This document shows positions 1 to 11,290 of a DNA stretch of 64,000 bases, piece by piece; position 1 is the first letter of the stretch; each line of letters starts with the position of its first letter. Both the position numbers and the translations under genes were made by a program. The notes beneath the pieces are model-generated. The model did no database searches. It was not told where the DNA came from and worked only from the letters and a program-made list of their open reading frames with translations. Location of the stretch: the NCBI GenBank assembly GCA_963971535.1, contig OZ020589.1, forward strand, positions 73,831,245-73,895,244, read 5' to 3'. The DNA comes from Notolepis coatsorum. Its lineage: Eukaryota > Chordata > Actinopteri > Aulopiformes > Paralepididae.

Positions 1-257
1 TAGGTCTGAGTCTACCATAACACCAAGACTTAACTCACTCAAATACAGTTAGCAGCTGGATAGACCACAGATGGAAATTAGCTTCTGCTAAATCTGGTGC
101 AAACATATTTTCATGTAACAATGATGAATTGTCAAAAAAAAAAAAATATATATATATATATATAATTTCTTTTTTCTTTTTTTTTTTAAATAGATTCGGG
201 GCTTTTCAGAAAACATTCGGGGCTTGAGCCCAAGTAGCCACCCCTAGCCCCGCCCCT
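1..257. other. Left edge, no gene seen; A/T-rich tract
   Basis: No convincing reading frame. Positions 135-190 are a poly-A, (TA)n, poly-T stretch, the kind of low-complexity DNA that often marks an old retroelement tail. The rest is unrecognised. Confidence 0.5.
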
Positions 258-734
258 GCTGATGATCCTCCTCTACCATGTCAGCATGACCAACCTCTAT
301 ATACTGATGATCCTCCTCTACAAGCATGACCAACCTCTATATACTGATGATCCTCCTCTACCATGTCAGCATGACCAACCTCTATATACTGATTATCCTC
401 CTCTACCATGTCAGCATGACCAACCTCTCTATATACTGATGATCCTCCTCTATCAGCATGACCAACCTCTCTATATACTGATGATCCTCCTCTACCAGCA
501 CGACCAACCTCTCCATATACTGATGACCCCCCTCTACCATGTCAGCATGACCAACCTTTATATACTGATGATCCTCATCTACCATGTCAGCATGACCAAC
601 CTCTCCAGATACTGATGATCCTCCTCTACCAGCATGACCAACCTCTCCAGATACTGATGATCCTCCTCTACAAGCATGACCAACCTCTATATACTGATGA
701 TCCTCCTCTACCATGTCAGCAAAACAGATTGTCT
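258..734. repeat. Minisatellite, first block (about 45 bp unit)
   Basis: Tandem units of about 45 bp built from CTGATGATCCTCCTCTACC, ATGTCAGCATGACCAAC and CTCTATATA. Short units lack the CATGTCAG step. The unit is a multiple of three, so frames stay open on both strands without being genes. The block stops abruptly at a LINE fragment and resumes at about 1935. Confidence 0.95.
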
Positions 735-758
735 CTAAACTTGAACAAAACAAAATGA

Positions 759-1469
759 ATGATTTTTGGAAATCGTAATTATGACACACCGATCCAAGTT
801 ACGATAGATGATACCGTTATTGAAAGAGTACAGCAAACCACTTTTTTAGGAGTGATCATAAATGAAAAAAATTGTTGGAAGCCTCACATAAGCCATGTAA
901 GAACAAACATTTCAAAGAGTGTGGGTATTATGTGGAGATCAAGGTATTGGCTGAACCAACAATCTTCTGTTATCTTATATAATGCTTTGGTCCTTCCATA
1001 TTTGAATTATTGTGTTCAGGTGTGGGGAAATACCTATGAAACCAACCTACTTCCTTTGGTTATGCTCCAAAAAATAGCAATCAGGATTGTAACAAATGAG
1101 AGCTACAAAGCACATACAAATTCTTTGTTTTTAAAAGTTTCAGTCCTGAAATTAAAGGACCTGGTGTATTACAAAACCGCCCAGTTCATGTACAGAGTCA
1201 TACACCACAGCCTTCCTGACACGATACAGAAATTGTTCTGTGAGAGAGCTGGCCTTCAAAGATATAACCTTAGAGGGAAACTCAAACTGGAACAGCAATC
1301 TTCAAGAACAACCAGGAAGGCTATGTGTATTTCTCTGTGTGGAGTTACCTTGTGGAATAATCTGGAGGAGGAGATCAAATCCAGTCAATCCATAAATATA
1401 TTAAAGAGGAAGTTCAAAATGATGGTGTTCACAAATTATACCAGGGAGGAAGACCAACGTATTGTATGA
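759..1469 (+). pseudogene. LINE ORF2 C-terminal fragment
   Basis: About 236 residues read without a stop. It has the features of the thumb and C-terminal region of a LINE reverse transcriptase: FLGVIINEK near residue 30, then a Y-rich helix with LPYLNYCVQVWGNTY near residues 79-93, LQKIAIRI near 103-110, and an LWNNL motif near 204. The YADD-containing palm domain is missing, so it cannot be active. The apparent start codon is internal to the original protein. It is the coding part of the surrounding LINE fragment. Confidence 0.8.
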
Positions 1470-1505
1470 GAATGATTTGAAGGGTGACATGAGAGTATAG
1501 TCTAG

Positions 1506-1506
<1 letters not shown>

Positions 1507-1593
<87 letters not shown>

Positions 1594-1606
1594 TGTGTGC
1601 ATGTGT
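1507..1606. repeat. (GT)n microsatellite
   Basis: About 80 bp of near-pure GT with minor interruptions, inside the 3' UTR of the surrounding LINE. Confidence 0.95.
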
Positions 1607-1934
1607 GATTGTGTTGTGTGTAGTTGAAGTATTTGCAAATTGTATTGTATTATATGTATTGGTAATCATGTCATATACTTGCTGAAGTATATATAATATT
1701 ATATATAATATAGTTATTGATGGGGGATGGAAACATATAAGCGTTGCTTCTTCCATCTCCTTTTCAAACAGTGTATAGTTTCTGGCTGTTTTATTTTAAA
1801 AATAAAATTGGGGGGGGGGGTTCCTCTTTTCCCATTTCATTTATTTTCAAATGTTGTTTTGCCGGACAATGGTAAATGTAGCCAAACTAACACTGTGGTT
1901 TGAAATAAAACTATTGAATCTTGAATCTTGAATC

Positions 1935-2057
1935 TATACTGATGATCCTCCTCTACCAGTATGACCAACCTCTCTATATACTGTACTGATGATCCCCCTC
2001 TACCAGCACGACCAACCTCTCCATATACTGATGACCCCCCTCTACCATGTCAGCATG
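1935..2057. repeat. Minisatellite, second block
   Basis: Roughly three units of the same 45 bp repeat between two LINE insertions. The CTGTACTGATGATCC variant spacing seen here recurs in the large block at 2.8-4.7 kb. Confidence 0.9.
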
Positions 2058-2804
2058 ACCAAGTCAAGTCAAGTCAAGAGATTTATTTGTCACGGCATAC
2101 AAGTATACAATGAAATGCGGGTGGTCTTGCCCGCAACAATGTGCAAATAACATATAATAGAATCAACATTGTGCAATAAACAAGTAATATTGTGCAATAA
2201 ACAAGTAACATGTTAGGGCATATCGGTATAAGTTATTTACAGAGCATGGAGGACATACTAGGTCCTTTGGTAGTGTCTTTCTGTACATGCTAATTTATAC
2301 AATCTCCGGTTATACTATACTATTTTTAAAGTGACCTTTCCTTAGTGGCGATAAGTGTGGGCGTGTGCAGCATGAGTCTGTGCTTGCTCGTGTTAAAGTG
2401 GCTGCTAGTGTGTGAGCGTGTACAGTGTGTGTGTTGTGTGTGTGCTCATGTGTGCTTGTGTGTGGAGAGTTCAGTGTTCAGGGCTCTGATGGCCTGGGGA
2501 AAGAAGCTGAGCCGAAATTTCTCTGTCCTAGCAGCTGGTGTTCGCAGGCGTCTGCCTGACCTGAGCAGCATGAACAGGCTGTTGTTGGGGTGGTGTGGGT
2601 CTTTCATTATTCTGCAGGCTCTGGATTTGCACCTCTTGTTGTATAGAACCTGCAGGGGTGGTAGTGCAATACCCGTGGTACGCTCGGCTGAGCGCACCAC
2701 TCTCTGTAGGGCCTTCTTGTCCTGTGCCGTGCTGTTTCCATACCAGGCAGTGATGTTTCCAGTCAAGATGCTCTCTACAGCTCCGGAGTAGAAGGACTGG
2801 AGTA
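2058..2804 (-). mobile_element. Rex1-like LINE 3' end (minus strand)
   Basis: The left edge is the reverse complement of the tail TTGACTTGACT. Reading the minus strand from 2804 gives the C-terminal reverse transcriptase region ([53 protein letters not shown]). It is strongly 5'-truncated. The same family forms the nested copies at 41.2-53.3 kb. Minisatellite flanks both sides. Confidence 0.88.
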
Positions 2805-4751
2805 TCTATATACTGATGATCCTCCTCTACCATGTCAGCATGACCAACCTCTATATACTGATGATCCTCCTCTACCATGTCAGCATGACCAACCTCTATA
2901 TACTGATGATCCTCCTCTACCATGTCAGCATGACAACCCTCTCTATATACTGATGACCCCCCTCTACCATGTCAGCATGACCAACCTTTATATACTGATG
3001 ATCCTCATCTACCATGTCAGCATGACCAACCTCTCCAGATACTGATGATCCTCCTCTACAAGCATGACCAACTTCTATATACTGATGATCCTCCTCTACC
3101 ATGTCAGCATGACCAACCTCTATATACTGTACTGATGATCCTCCTCTACCATGTCAGCATGACCAACCTCTCTATATACTGATGATCCTCCTCTATCAGT
3201 ATGACCAACCTCTATATACTGATGATCCTCCTCTACCATGTCAGCATGACAAACCTCTCTATATACTGATGACCCCCCTCTACCATGTCAGCATGACCAA
3301 CCTTTATATACTGATGATCCTCATCTACCATGTCAGCATGACCAACCTCTCCAGATACTGATGATCCTCCTCTACAAGCATGACCAACTTCTATATACTG
3401 ATGATCCTCCTCTACCATGTCAGCATGACCAACCTCTCCAGATACTGATGATCCTCCTCTACAAGCATGACCAACTTCTATATACTGATGATCCTCCTCT
3501 ACCATGTCAGCATGACCAACCTCTATATACTGTACTGATGATCCTCCTCTACCATGTCAGCATGACCAACCTCTCTATATACTGATGACCCCCCTCTACC
3601 ATGTCAGCATGACCAACCTTTATATACTGATGATCCTCATCTACCATGTCAGCATGACCAACCTCTCCAGATACTGATGATCCTCCTCTACAAGCATGAC
3701 CAACTTCTATATACTGATGATCCTCCTCTACCATGTCAGCATGACCAACCTCTATATACTGTACTGATGATCCTCCTCTACCATGTCAGCATGACCAACC
3801 TCTCTATATACTGATGATCCTCCTCTATCAGTATGACCAACCTCTATATACTGATGATCCTCCTCTACCATGTCAGCATGACAAACCTCTCTATATACTG
3901 ATGACCCCCCTCTACCATGTCAGCATGACCAACCTTTATATACTGATGATCCTCATCTACCATGTCAGCATGACCAACCTCTCCAGATACTGATGATCCT
4001 CCTCTACAAGCATGACCAACTTCTATATACTGATGATCCTCCTCTACCATGTCAGCATGACCAACCTCTATATACTGTACTGATGATCCTCCTCTACCAT
4101 GTCAGCATGACCAACCTCTCTATATACTGATGACCCCCCTCTACCATGTCAGCATGACCAACCTTTATATACTGATGATCCTCATCTACCATGTCAGCAT
4201 GACCAACCTCTCCAGATACTGATGATCCTCCTCTACAAGCATGACCAACTTCTATATACTGATGATCCTCCTCTACCATGTCAGCATGACCAACCTCTAT
4301 ATACTGTACTGATGATCCTCCTCTACCATGTCAGCATGACCAACCTCTCTATATACTGATGATCCTCCTCTATCAGTATGACCAACCTCTATATACTGAT
4401 GATCCTCCTCTACCATGTCAGCATGACAAACCTCTCTATATACTGATGACCCCCCTCTACCATGTCAGCATGACCAACCTTTATATACTGATGATCCTCA
4501 TCTACCATGTCAGCATGACCAACCTCTCCAGATACTGATGATCCTCCTCTACAAGCATGACCAACTTCTATATACTGATGATCCTCCTCTACCATGTCAG
4601 CATGACCAACCTCTATATACTGATGATCCTCCTCTACCATGTCAGCATGACCAACCTCTATATACTGATGATCCTCCTCTACCAGCACGACCAACCTCTC
4701 CATATACTGATGACCCCCCTCTACCATGTCAGCATGACCAACTTTTATATA
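2805..4751. repeat. Minisatellite, main block with higher-order repeats
   Basis: Ordered 45 bp unit variants are repeated as larger blocks. One recognisable junction recurs at 2917, 3233, 3549, 3865, 4094 and 4410, giving periods of 316, 316, 316, 229 and 316 bp. The 316+229 pair makes a 545 bp higher-order unit present at least twice. Variants marking the order include ACCCCCCTCTACC, CCTCATCTACC and CTACAAGCATGACC. Confidence 0.92.
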
Positions 4752-5109
4752 CCGTACTTTTCGGACTATAAGCCGCGGCTTTTTCCCCCATTTTTCGACC
4801 CTGCGGCTTATATACCGGTGCGGCTTATATATGGACCAAACCCGAAAATATTGCTTTTTTTACTGCATTGAAATGTTATTTATCTGTTCCCTTATTTGCT
4901 AAACTTAATACAACTTGTAAATGAGTTAATTCTTGTTATTTGTCCGACAGTATTGTGACAATCCCCTCTGTGCACGAACCCTTACATATGGTAATTAAAC
5001 ATTAAAACACCTGCGGCTTATAGTCCAGTGCGGCTTATATATGTACACATCATTCAATTTAGCTGCTGCGGCTTATAGTCAGGTGCGGCTTATAGTGCGA
5101 AAAGTACGG
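4752..5109. mobile_element. TIR element (MITE) with TA target duplication
   Basis: A 358 bp element with about 20 bp terminal inverted repeats: left CCGTACTTTTCGGACTATAA, right matching CCGTACTTTTCGCACTATAA on the other strand. It is flanked by TA (4750-4751 and 5110-5111). The interrupted minisatellite unit rejoins exactly once one TA is removed. Internal copies of TGCGGCTTATA occur near both ends. It has no coding capacity. A TA duplication is the hallmark of Tc1/mariner-type transposition; the superfamily is inferred from that alone. Confidence 0.85.
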
Positions 5110-5137
5110 TACTGATGATCCTCATCTACCATGTCAG

Positions 5138-5403
5138 TGTAACGGAGGTACCGCAGTCTATCCACAGTCACGTGGTACAAGTAGTTCGGTGGCTGTGGAT
5201 GTTAAGCGGTACTGCAAGTAAACTCACTCCCCAGAGGCATCCAAACTGAGCACTTAGAAGGGATATCCTTTCTTGGCGCAGCGGTTTGTGATGTCGGCCC
5301 CGGTGCAGAGAGACCGGGGTTCAACTCCCACTCAGGGCGATCCCTTAACAGGGGTCGAATAGGAATTTGAAACACAACGCAGAGCAATACGAGACCGGTT
5401 ACA
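5138..5403. mobile_element. TG...CA element with tRNA-like promoter, 4 bp TSD
   Basis: A 266 bp insertion starting TGTAACGG and ending CCGGTTACA, with TCAG duplicated at 5134-5137 and 5404-5407. The flanking minisatellite reads through when it is removed. The TG...CA ends and short TSD fit a solo LTR. Positions 5273-5330, however, look like the 5' half of a tRNA-type SINE: A-box-like TGGCGCAGCGG and B-box-like GGTTCAACTCC about 44 bp apart. It may be a composite, or a TIR element that captured a tRNA-like sequence. Confidence 0.7.
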
Positions 5404-6218
5404 TCAGCATGACCAACCTCTCCAGATAATGATGATCCTCCTCTACCAGCATGACCAACCTCTCCAGATACTGATGATCCTCCTCTACCATGTCAGCATG
5501 ACCAACCTCTATACTGATGATCCTCCTCTACCATGTCAGCATGACCAACTTCTATATACTGATGATCCTCCTCTACCATGTCAGCATGACCAACCTCTAT
5601 GATCCTCCTCTACCATGTCAGCATGACCAACCTCTATATACTGATGATCCTCCTCTACCATGTCAGCATGACCAACCTATATACTGATGATCCTCCTCTA
5701 CCATGTCAGCATGACCAACCTATCTATATACTGATGATCCTCCTCTACAAGCTTGACCAACCTCTCTATATACTGGTGATCCTCCTCTACCAGCATGACC
5801 AACCTCTCCATATACTGATGATACTCCTCTACCATGTCAGCATGACCAACCTTTATATACTGATGATCCTCATCTACCATGTCAGCATGACCAACCTCTT
5901 TATACTGATGATCCTCATCTACCATGTTAGCATGACCAACCTCTCCATATACTGATGATCCTCCTCTACCATGTCAGCATGACCAACCTCTCCATATACT
6001 GATGATCCTCCTCTACCAGCATGACCAACCTGTATATACTGATGATCCTCCTCTACCATGTCAGCATGACCAACCTCTATATACTGATGATCCTCCTCTA
6101 CCATATCAGCATGACCAACCTCTATATACTGATGATCCTCCTCTACCATGTCAGCATGACCAATCTCTATATACTGATGATCCTCCTCTACATGTCAGCA
6201 TGACCAACCTCTCTATAT
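5404..6218. repeat. Minisatellite, last block
   Basis: About 18 units of the 45 bp repeat. It ends where LINE coding sequence begins near 6219 and does not resume, so this is the right end of the array in the window. A 26 bp remnant of the array also lies at 5112-5137, between the two preceding insertions. Confidence 0.92.
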
Positions 6219-7592
6219 ACCGCCCTGTTTCTATTCTTACCTCCATCTCGAAAGTCATGGAAAAAATAGTATACGAACAGGTAGAAAAGTACCTCGCGGA
6301 AAGAAATCTAATCTACGAATTCCAATCTGGCTTCAGAACATCCCACTCCACTGACACATGCCTTCTCTATTTGAATGTCCACATCAAACAAGAGGTGGAC
6401 GCGGGCAAATACTGTGGCATGGTCATGCTGGACCTACAAAAGGCCTTCGACATTGTCAATCACTCCATTCTGATTGACAAGCTAAAAGCAATTGGTTTTG
6501 ATACTCTTGAGCTGGATGCAATCCTACCTGGAGGGGAGAGAACAGGTGGTGGAGGTAAACGGTACCCTACCCCCCCCCCCCCCCAGTGAGCTGTGGTGTT
6601 CCACAAGGAAGCATACTAGGGCTGCTACTGTTCCTAATTTATGCAAATGGAATGTCGTCAGCTTGTGACTGCAACTTGTTCCTCTTCGCGGACGACTCAG
6701 CCCTGCTGGTCTCTGACAAGAACAAGTTACAGGTTGAAAAAACCCTCAGCTCTGAACTAGGCAGAATCTGCACCTGGCTCGCTGATAACAAACTATCATT
6801 ACACCTGGGTAAAACAGTCCATTCTCTTCGGTTCAAATAACAAACTCAGCAAGACCGACGGCTTCTCAGTTACAGTGGGTGACAATATTGTCACAAGGAA
6901 AGATGAAATTACATACCTAGGTTCCATCCTAGAGGCAAATCTTTCCTGTGACAAAATGGCATCCAATATAATCAAAAAAGTCAACCAACGAACTAGATTC
7001 TTGTATCGGATCTCCTCTCGGGTAAACAAGAATACCCTGAAGACTCTGGCATGAGCACTCATTCAAGGGTACTACGACTATGCTTGCACCTCATGGTACC
7101 AAAGCACCTCAAAGGCGCTAAAACAAAATTCACAAAACAAACTGGTCAGACTACTGCTTGACCTTACTCCTGCCCACTTTGACAACCTAGGATGGTTAGA
7201 GTAGACGACAGAGTACAGCAACTTGCAATGGGCCTGGTCTACAAGATACACTACACGACCAAGGTACCCATGTACATGTCAAAATACTTCCCAAAGGTCA
7301 GTGAATACCACGACCACAACACCAGAGGGAGCTCCACAAATCATGTTAAACCCAGATTCGGCTCAAACAAGGGACTAAACACGTTTGGCGCAATTATGCC
7401 ACATCAATGGGGAACGCCCTACCCACAGCTGTAAAGGAATGTGAATCACTACCCACTTTCAAAACCACTCTCAAAGAGCACCTACGGGAGACTGCAATTC
7501 GAAACTGGCCCCTGTAAATGTCCTAACCCAACCCCCTCCAATGTACTGTAAATGTCCTAACCCAACCCCCTCCAATGTACAGTTACCCCCCC
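6219..7592 (+). mobile_element. LINE family X copy, 5'-truncated and decayed
   Basis: Same family as the longer minus-strand copy at 12.7-15.9 kb, here called family X. Translated pieces cover RT motifs ([34 protein letters not shown]) and the C-terminal region, but they are broken by a poly-C run at about 6574-6588, a stop after SLRF near 6838 and later stops. The 3' UTR holds two direct copies of a 34 bp segment (about 7515-7582). 5' truncation begins inside the RT domain at the minisatellite edge. Confidence 0.85.
6224..6840 (+). pseudogene. LINE family X reverse transcriptase fragment
   Basis: Two frames joined at the poly-C run: 6224-6589, then 6586-6840. The first holds the finger/palm part ([18 protein letters not shown], the A-motif region [10 protein letters not shown]). 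The second holds the B motif (GVPQGSILG) and the catalytic FADD motif near 6690. The run of Cs has shifted the frame, and a stop follows soon after the FADD motif. Non-functional. Confidence 0.8.
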
Positions 7593-7639
7593 CCCCCCTG
7601 AGTCTCTGGACTGAGAGTACTGCAGCACTCTGCTGGGAT

Positions 7640-7975
7640 ACTATGACTTTTCTGGGGATGACTGTGCCAGCGCTTTCAGAGGAAAGAGGTGAATCTGTTG
7701 AATAAGCTGCAGAAGAACCCTAGATTCCAGAAGGCTTTTAGTCAGCTTGGCGCATTGTCGCTGGTAACAGATGAGCTCCAACAGGAGATGGAGTCCTTCA
7801 CATGCATTATGGATGGCCAGGGTTGGATGAAGTCAGTTGATGCTGTGTGATGCTGTGTGAGTGCTGATAAAGTCCTGGATGCAAACTCCAAAGTAGACAT
7901 TGAACGCCTGCCTCCCCCAAGGTCTGTCTCATCCCACATATACAGCGAGCCAACTTCAGAGTCGCCTGCTACAAA
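7640..7975 (+). pseudogene. Degenerate coding fragment, unrecognised protein
   Basis: Plus-strand translation gives a protein-like stretch, KEVNLLNKLQKNPRFQKAF followed by SLVTDELQQEMESFTCIMDG, then after stops and a frame change LPPPRS and HIQRANFRVACYK. The helix-rich pattern and its survival across two frames suggest a formerly coding exon, perhaps of a multicopy fish protein of unknown function. The short direct repeat TGATGCTGTG at about 7838-7860 disrupts the frame. I do not know the family. Confidence 0.45.
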
Positions 7976-8180
7976 AGTAAGTAAGTAAGTAAGTAAGTAT
8001 TTATAAAGCACCTTTCATACATGTCATGTAGCTCAAAGTGCTGTACACAAACATAGGCATATATAACGATAAAAGCAATAAATGATATAAAAGAGCAGAA
8101 CAGCCAATATTCAAGAGGCCCAAAGCCTATGATCAAAGTATGGACTGGGAAAAACAATGGATGAGGAGGTGTTAGAGCCT
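7976..8180 (-). repeat. LINE/SINE 3' tail with (AAGT)n
   Basis: An (AAGT)n tract followed, on the minus strand, by a tail of the L2 type (CTTTGAGCTACATGACATG, GAAAGGTGCTTTATAAATAC). A related tail sits at 17757. No coding part remains. Confidence 0.6.
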
Positions 8181-8190
8181 GTCTTGACGG

Positions 8191-8391
8191 TTGGACCCAT
8201 CCTCTGTCATTGAGGTACTGGCCCATAAAGTGGAGTCAGAAGAGCAAGAAGCTCTTGATAAGGAGGCAGATTATGCAAAAAATAACATGGATGAGGAGGA
8301 TGGAGAGTACGAGTGTGATGAGGCGGAGGAGGAGATGGAGATCGAAGAGAAAATAGACTTTGACAATTGTTTTAGTGATGATGATGATTAG
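8191..8391 (+). other. Short acidic open frame, doubtful coding
   Basis: 66 residues, strongly acidic (EEDGEYECDEAEEEMEIEE, ending in four aspartates). It may be the end of the same lost gene as the fragment at 7640-7975, since it reads like an acidic C-terminal tail. The stop codon lies in the 8 bp target duplication of the adjoining hAT-type element and is preserved. No start context, splice sites or homology can be assigned, so I treat it as uncertain. Confidence 0.25.
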
Positions 8392-8919
8392 TAGGGCTGT
8401 CCCCGACTAAGGATTTGGATAGTCGACTATGATTGGCCGAAATTTGCAGATAGTCGACTATTTTATTAGAAAAAATAAAATTGGGGGAAAAAAGTATAAT
8501 TTTTTTGTATCATTCCATTTTGGCTGTGGGGGTGCTTAATGTCTGAAGGAACGGAAGGCTTCGGAAGGCTTCTTGTACTCTGCAAAAGCATGCACGGAAG
8601 GCTTCTTGTACTCTGCAAAAGCATGCAATTGGTCCACTGATGGATACATCTTGATATTTGTCTAGTCTAGTGTGTTCATTAGATGGGTGAAATCCTCTTT
8701 CAGTGCCTCTGTGCCTGTTTTCTTAGGCAGTTAGCCTCTGGTATGCGTGCCATTAGCGTTAGCCACGCTTCTAGGCCTCTTTTCTTTTGGAAAGAATGAT
8801 ACAAAATAAATACATTTATAATCTTTTTTCTTTTTTTGTATTCGACTAAGAAGTTGGCAGTCGACTACGGCTCCTTTCGATCGATTAGTCGACTATTCGA
8901 CTAATAGGGGTCAGCCCTA
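8392..8919. mobile_element. hAT-type MITE with 8 bp TSD
   Basis: A 528 bp element with ends TAGGGCTG and CAGCCCTA, and the 8 bp duplication ATGATTAG at 8384-8391 and 8920-8927. Subterminal regions are rich in TAGTCGACTA and TTCGACTAA repeats in both directions. Inside, a segment of about 34 bp (GGCTTCTTGTACTCTGCAAA) is duplicated at about 8565-8630. No transposase frame. The 8 bp TSD and the CAG-like termini fit hAT. Confidence 0.9.
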
Positions 8920-9037
8920 ATGATTAGTAGTTTAGGGCACAGAATACAAATAGAAGAAAATACTTGAATGTTGTGTCAACAAAGAAGATATCCAGTCCAT
9001 GATATCCAGTGCATATGAAAACATTACCTAACCTTAA

Positions 9038-9963
9038 AACACATTGGGTGCCAACATCGTTATTTCTCGCCATGCGTTGGTTGCCAATAACGAGTTTTCT
9101 CGTTATTTAATCGTTATTTCTTTTATTAGCGATATCCATTCATTTTTCATCCATCCAGCCTGACGTTATCATTGGGAATGGCTCTGAGCTCGAAAAGGGC
9201 AAATACCGCCCCCTATCGTCTCCCGGATGGTAATGCACATCATTGGATTGGATTGAGTGGCCATGTGCATCAGAGAAAACTCCGGTCCAGGGTTTCCCCA
9301 TCTCTGGCAAGCAGTGTCTGTTACCACATTCACTGGGGAGGCTCGGAGCAGCTTTCGGTTATGTGTTTCGGACTATAATGTTGGATCAATAAACGCGATC
9401 AATATTTGGAATGGCGATCAGGAATTGGATTAATCTTTTTGCAGAACATCTGATGTGAGGTAAGGACTCTATTTTACCAGTATTGGGTTAATCAGATGTT
9501 TTTTTCATAGCGATCACAACGTGTCTGTGTGTGTGTGCGTGTATGACGTTAACGCTGACCAGGTCATGGATAATAGATTTTTCAGCCCGCTTCTCTAGCG
9601 TGCATAAGTACACATATACTATTGATAATCTAGTGTTTATTTGAAAACTATTCATAAATCAGCCAACGTGTTTTGTGTATTCCACTAAAGGGCTATTATC
9701 GCGGAATTTCTCTGAAATTACTAGAACTCTCTGAAACTATACTTGTATTCAAAACGGTATAAAACGGAAATGTACCAATGAAAAAACAATCCGTTTCATA
9801 CATGTTGACTGCAAGCAAGTCATTGATAAGCGAGGGGTGTTTTAGACCCATAGCCATAATTTAAGATATAGTTTAAGCGTTCGCAAATATCCCCGACCTC
9901 CCATTGACTAAAGCGCTGGCACTCAAGGGGTTATCTGGGTAAAGGGGCGTGGCACCCAATGTG
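9038..9963. mobile_element. piggyBac-like non-autonomous element (type A/C)
   Basis: Flanked by TTAA at 9034-9037 and 9964-9967. Inverted ends are CACATTGGGTGCC and GGCACCCAATGTG; the left end has two extra As. The interior is collinear with the element at 60088-61019 (shared ATATTTGGAATGGCGATCAG, AGCAAGTCATTGATAAGCGA). No transposase is encoded. A TTAA duplication is typical of piggyBac elements; the assignment rests on that and on the inverted ends. Confidence 0.8.
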
Positions 9964-10155
9964 TTAACAATAAATAAATCACTTATCAAAATCGCATGGG
10001 AAAATGTATACATTTGTCTCTATAGAATTGTTTATGCAAAACTATAATATTTAGGGCATAACAGCATGGAGACAATCTTTATTACAATATTATTTCCAAT
10101 ATTAACCTAAATCGATCTCGTCCAATGCACTACATTTTAGTAAAAACGGAAAATA

Positions 10156-10374
10156 GAGGGGGAGCTCCCGTAGCTCACCGCATATCTCGGCGCTATTTCT
10201 GCGTCGGGGAAAACCGTGCTCGTCACGGATCTGGGGGACACGAGTTCGATTCCCGGACCCGCCGTCATTTCTCAGAATATCTTCCCCTGCTCTACATCCC
10301 ATTTCAACCTGTTTCTGTCGGTCATGCTTGACCAGAAAAGCGATAAACGCTAAAAAAAAAAAAAAAAAAAAAAA
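10156..10374 (+). mobile_element. tRNA-derived SINE with poly-A tail and TSD
   Basis: About 195 bp body plus poly-A. A-box-like region TAGCTCACCGCAT and B-box GAGTTCGATTCCC lie about 60 bp apart, as in a tRNA with a long variable region. The tail is about 24 As. The target duplication ACGGAAAATA is perfect at 10146-10155 and 10375-10384, indicating a fairly recent LINE-mediated insertion. Confidence 0.88.
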
Positions 10375-10384
10375 ACGGAAAATA

Positions 10385-10879
<495 letters not shown>

Positions 10880-11129
10880 TTGTGGCTACAAACTTAGGTC
10901 TCATCAGAAAATAGTACTACTCAACCACAGGAAGAAAGAAAAACATAATAGCTCTCCAGGGAGAAGTGCCTCTCTATATCCTCCATTATGCACAACCAGT
11001 GCAAGTCTGTCTGACGGCCCGATCTGCGGAGCACAGTGGACTATTGAGAAACAATAGGAATTTTCAATCGGTTCTCCCAGCCCATGTGACCATTTCTAGC
11101 ATTCCCATTGGCTATTTCAAGATTATATG

Positions 11130-11281
11130 CCTTACTTCCACGCACTACTACTATACAGTGAGTGATTGGGGTGAGAGGTGTCCTTGACAATACTGCGTGC
11201 CTTCCTCAGACACCGTTTGTGTTGGACATCCTCAATTGCAGGGAGTGATTTGTTGTACAGAACTTGTAAGTCACTCGAAGC
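11130..11281 (-). mobile_element. Rex1-like LINE remnant beside NANS exon 5
   Basis: The minus strand reads SDLQVLYNKS, then after a short insertion HKRCLRKARSIVKD and SHPNHSLYS, the C-terminal region shared by Rex1-like LINEs. It starts about 10 bp after the NANS splice donor at 11290, so it lies at the very beginning of the last visible intron. Confidence 0.7.
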
Positions 11282-11290
11282 TGAACCAAC

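Larger units (their letters stand above)
735..1934 (+). mobile_element. LINE 3' end, jockey/CR1-group type, inserted in the minisatellite
   Basis: A 5'-truncated non-LTR retrotransposon. It carries the C-terminal part of a reverse transcriptase protein, a 3' UTR with a (GT)n tract, a poly-G run near 1810, an AATAAA at about 1905 and a terminal TTGAATC repeat. Minisatellite sequence lies immediately on both sides, so the element landed inside the array. No clear target-site duplication is visible because the flanks are themselves repeats. Clade assignment (Daphne/Crack-like versus L2-like) is from general resemblance only. Confidence 0.85.

Noticed and set aside
5274..5330. Functional tRNA gene
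   Set aside because: A- and B-box-like sequences exist, but no cloverleaf with paired acceptor stem can be built. It lies inside a repeat element. The same holds for 10156-10374 and 40545-40791, which are SINEs.
262..6203. Many open frames of 60-195 residues on both strands in the 45 bp array
   Set aside because: The unit length is a multiple of three, so every frame without a stop in the unit stays open. Both strands are open and composition follows the repeat. Not genes.
258..6218. CRISPR array
   Set aside because: Repeats are contiguous with no unique spacers, and the setting is a vertebrate genome.
8191..8391. Acidic 66-residue gene
   Set aside because: Listed only as doubtful: no start context, no splice sites and no recognised family. 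Low complexity may explain the open frame.
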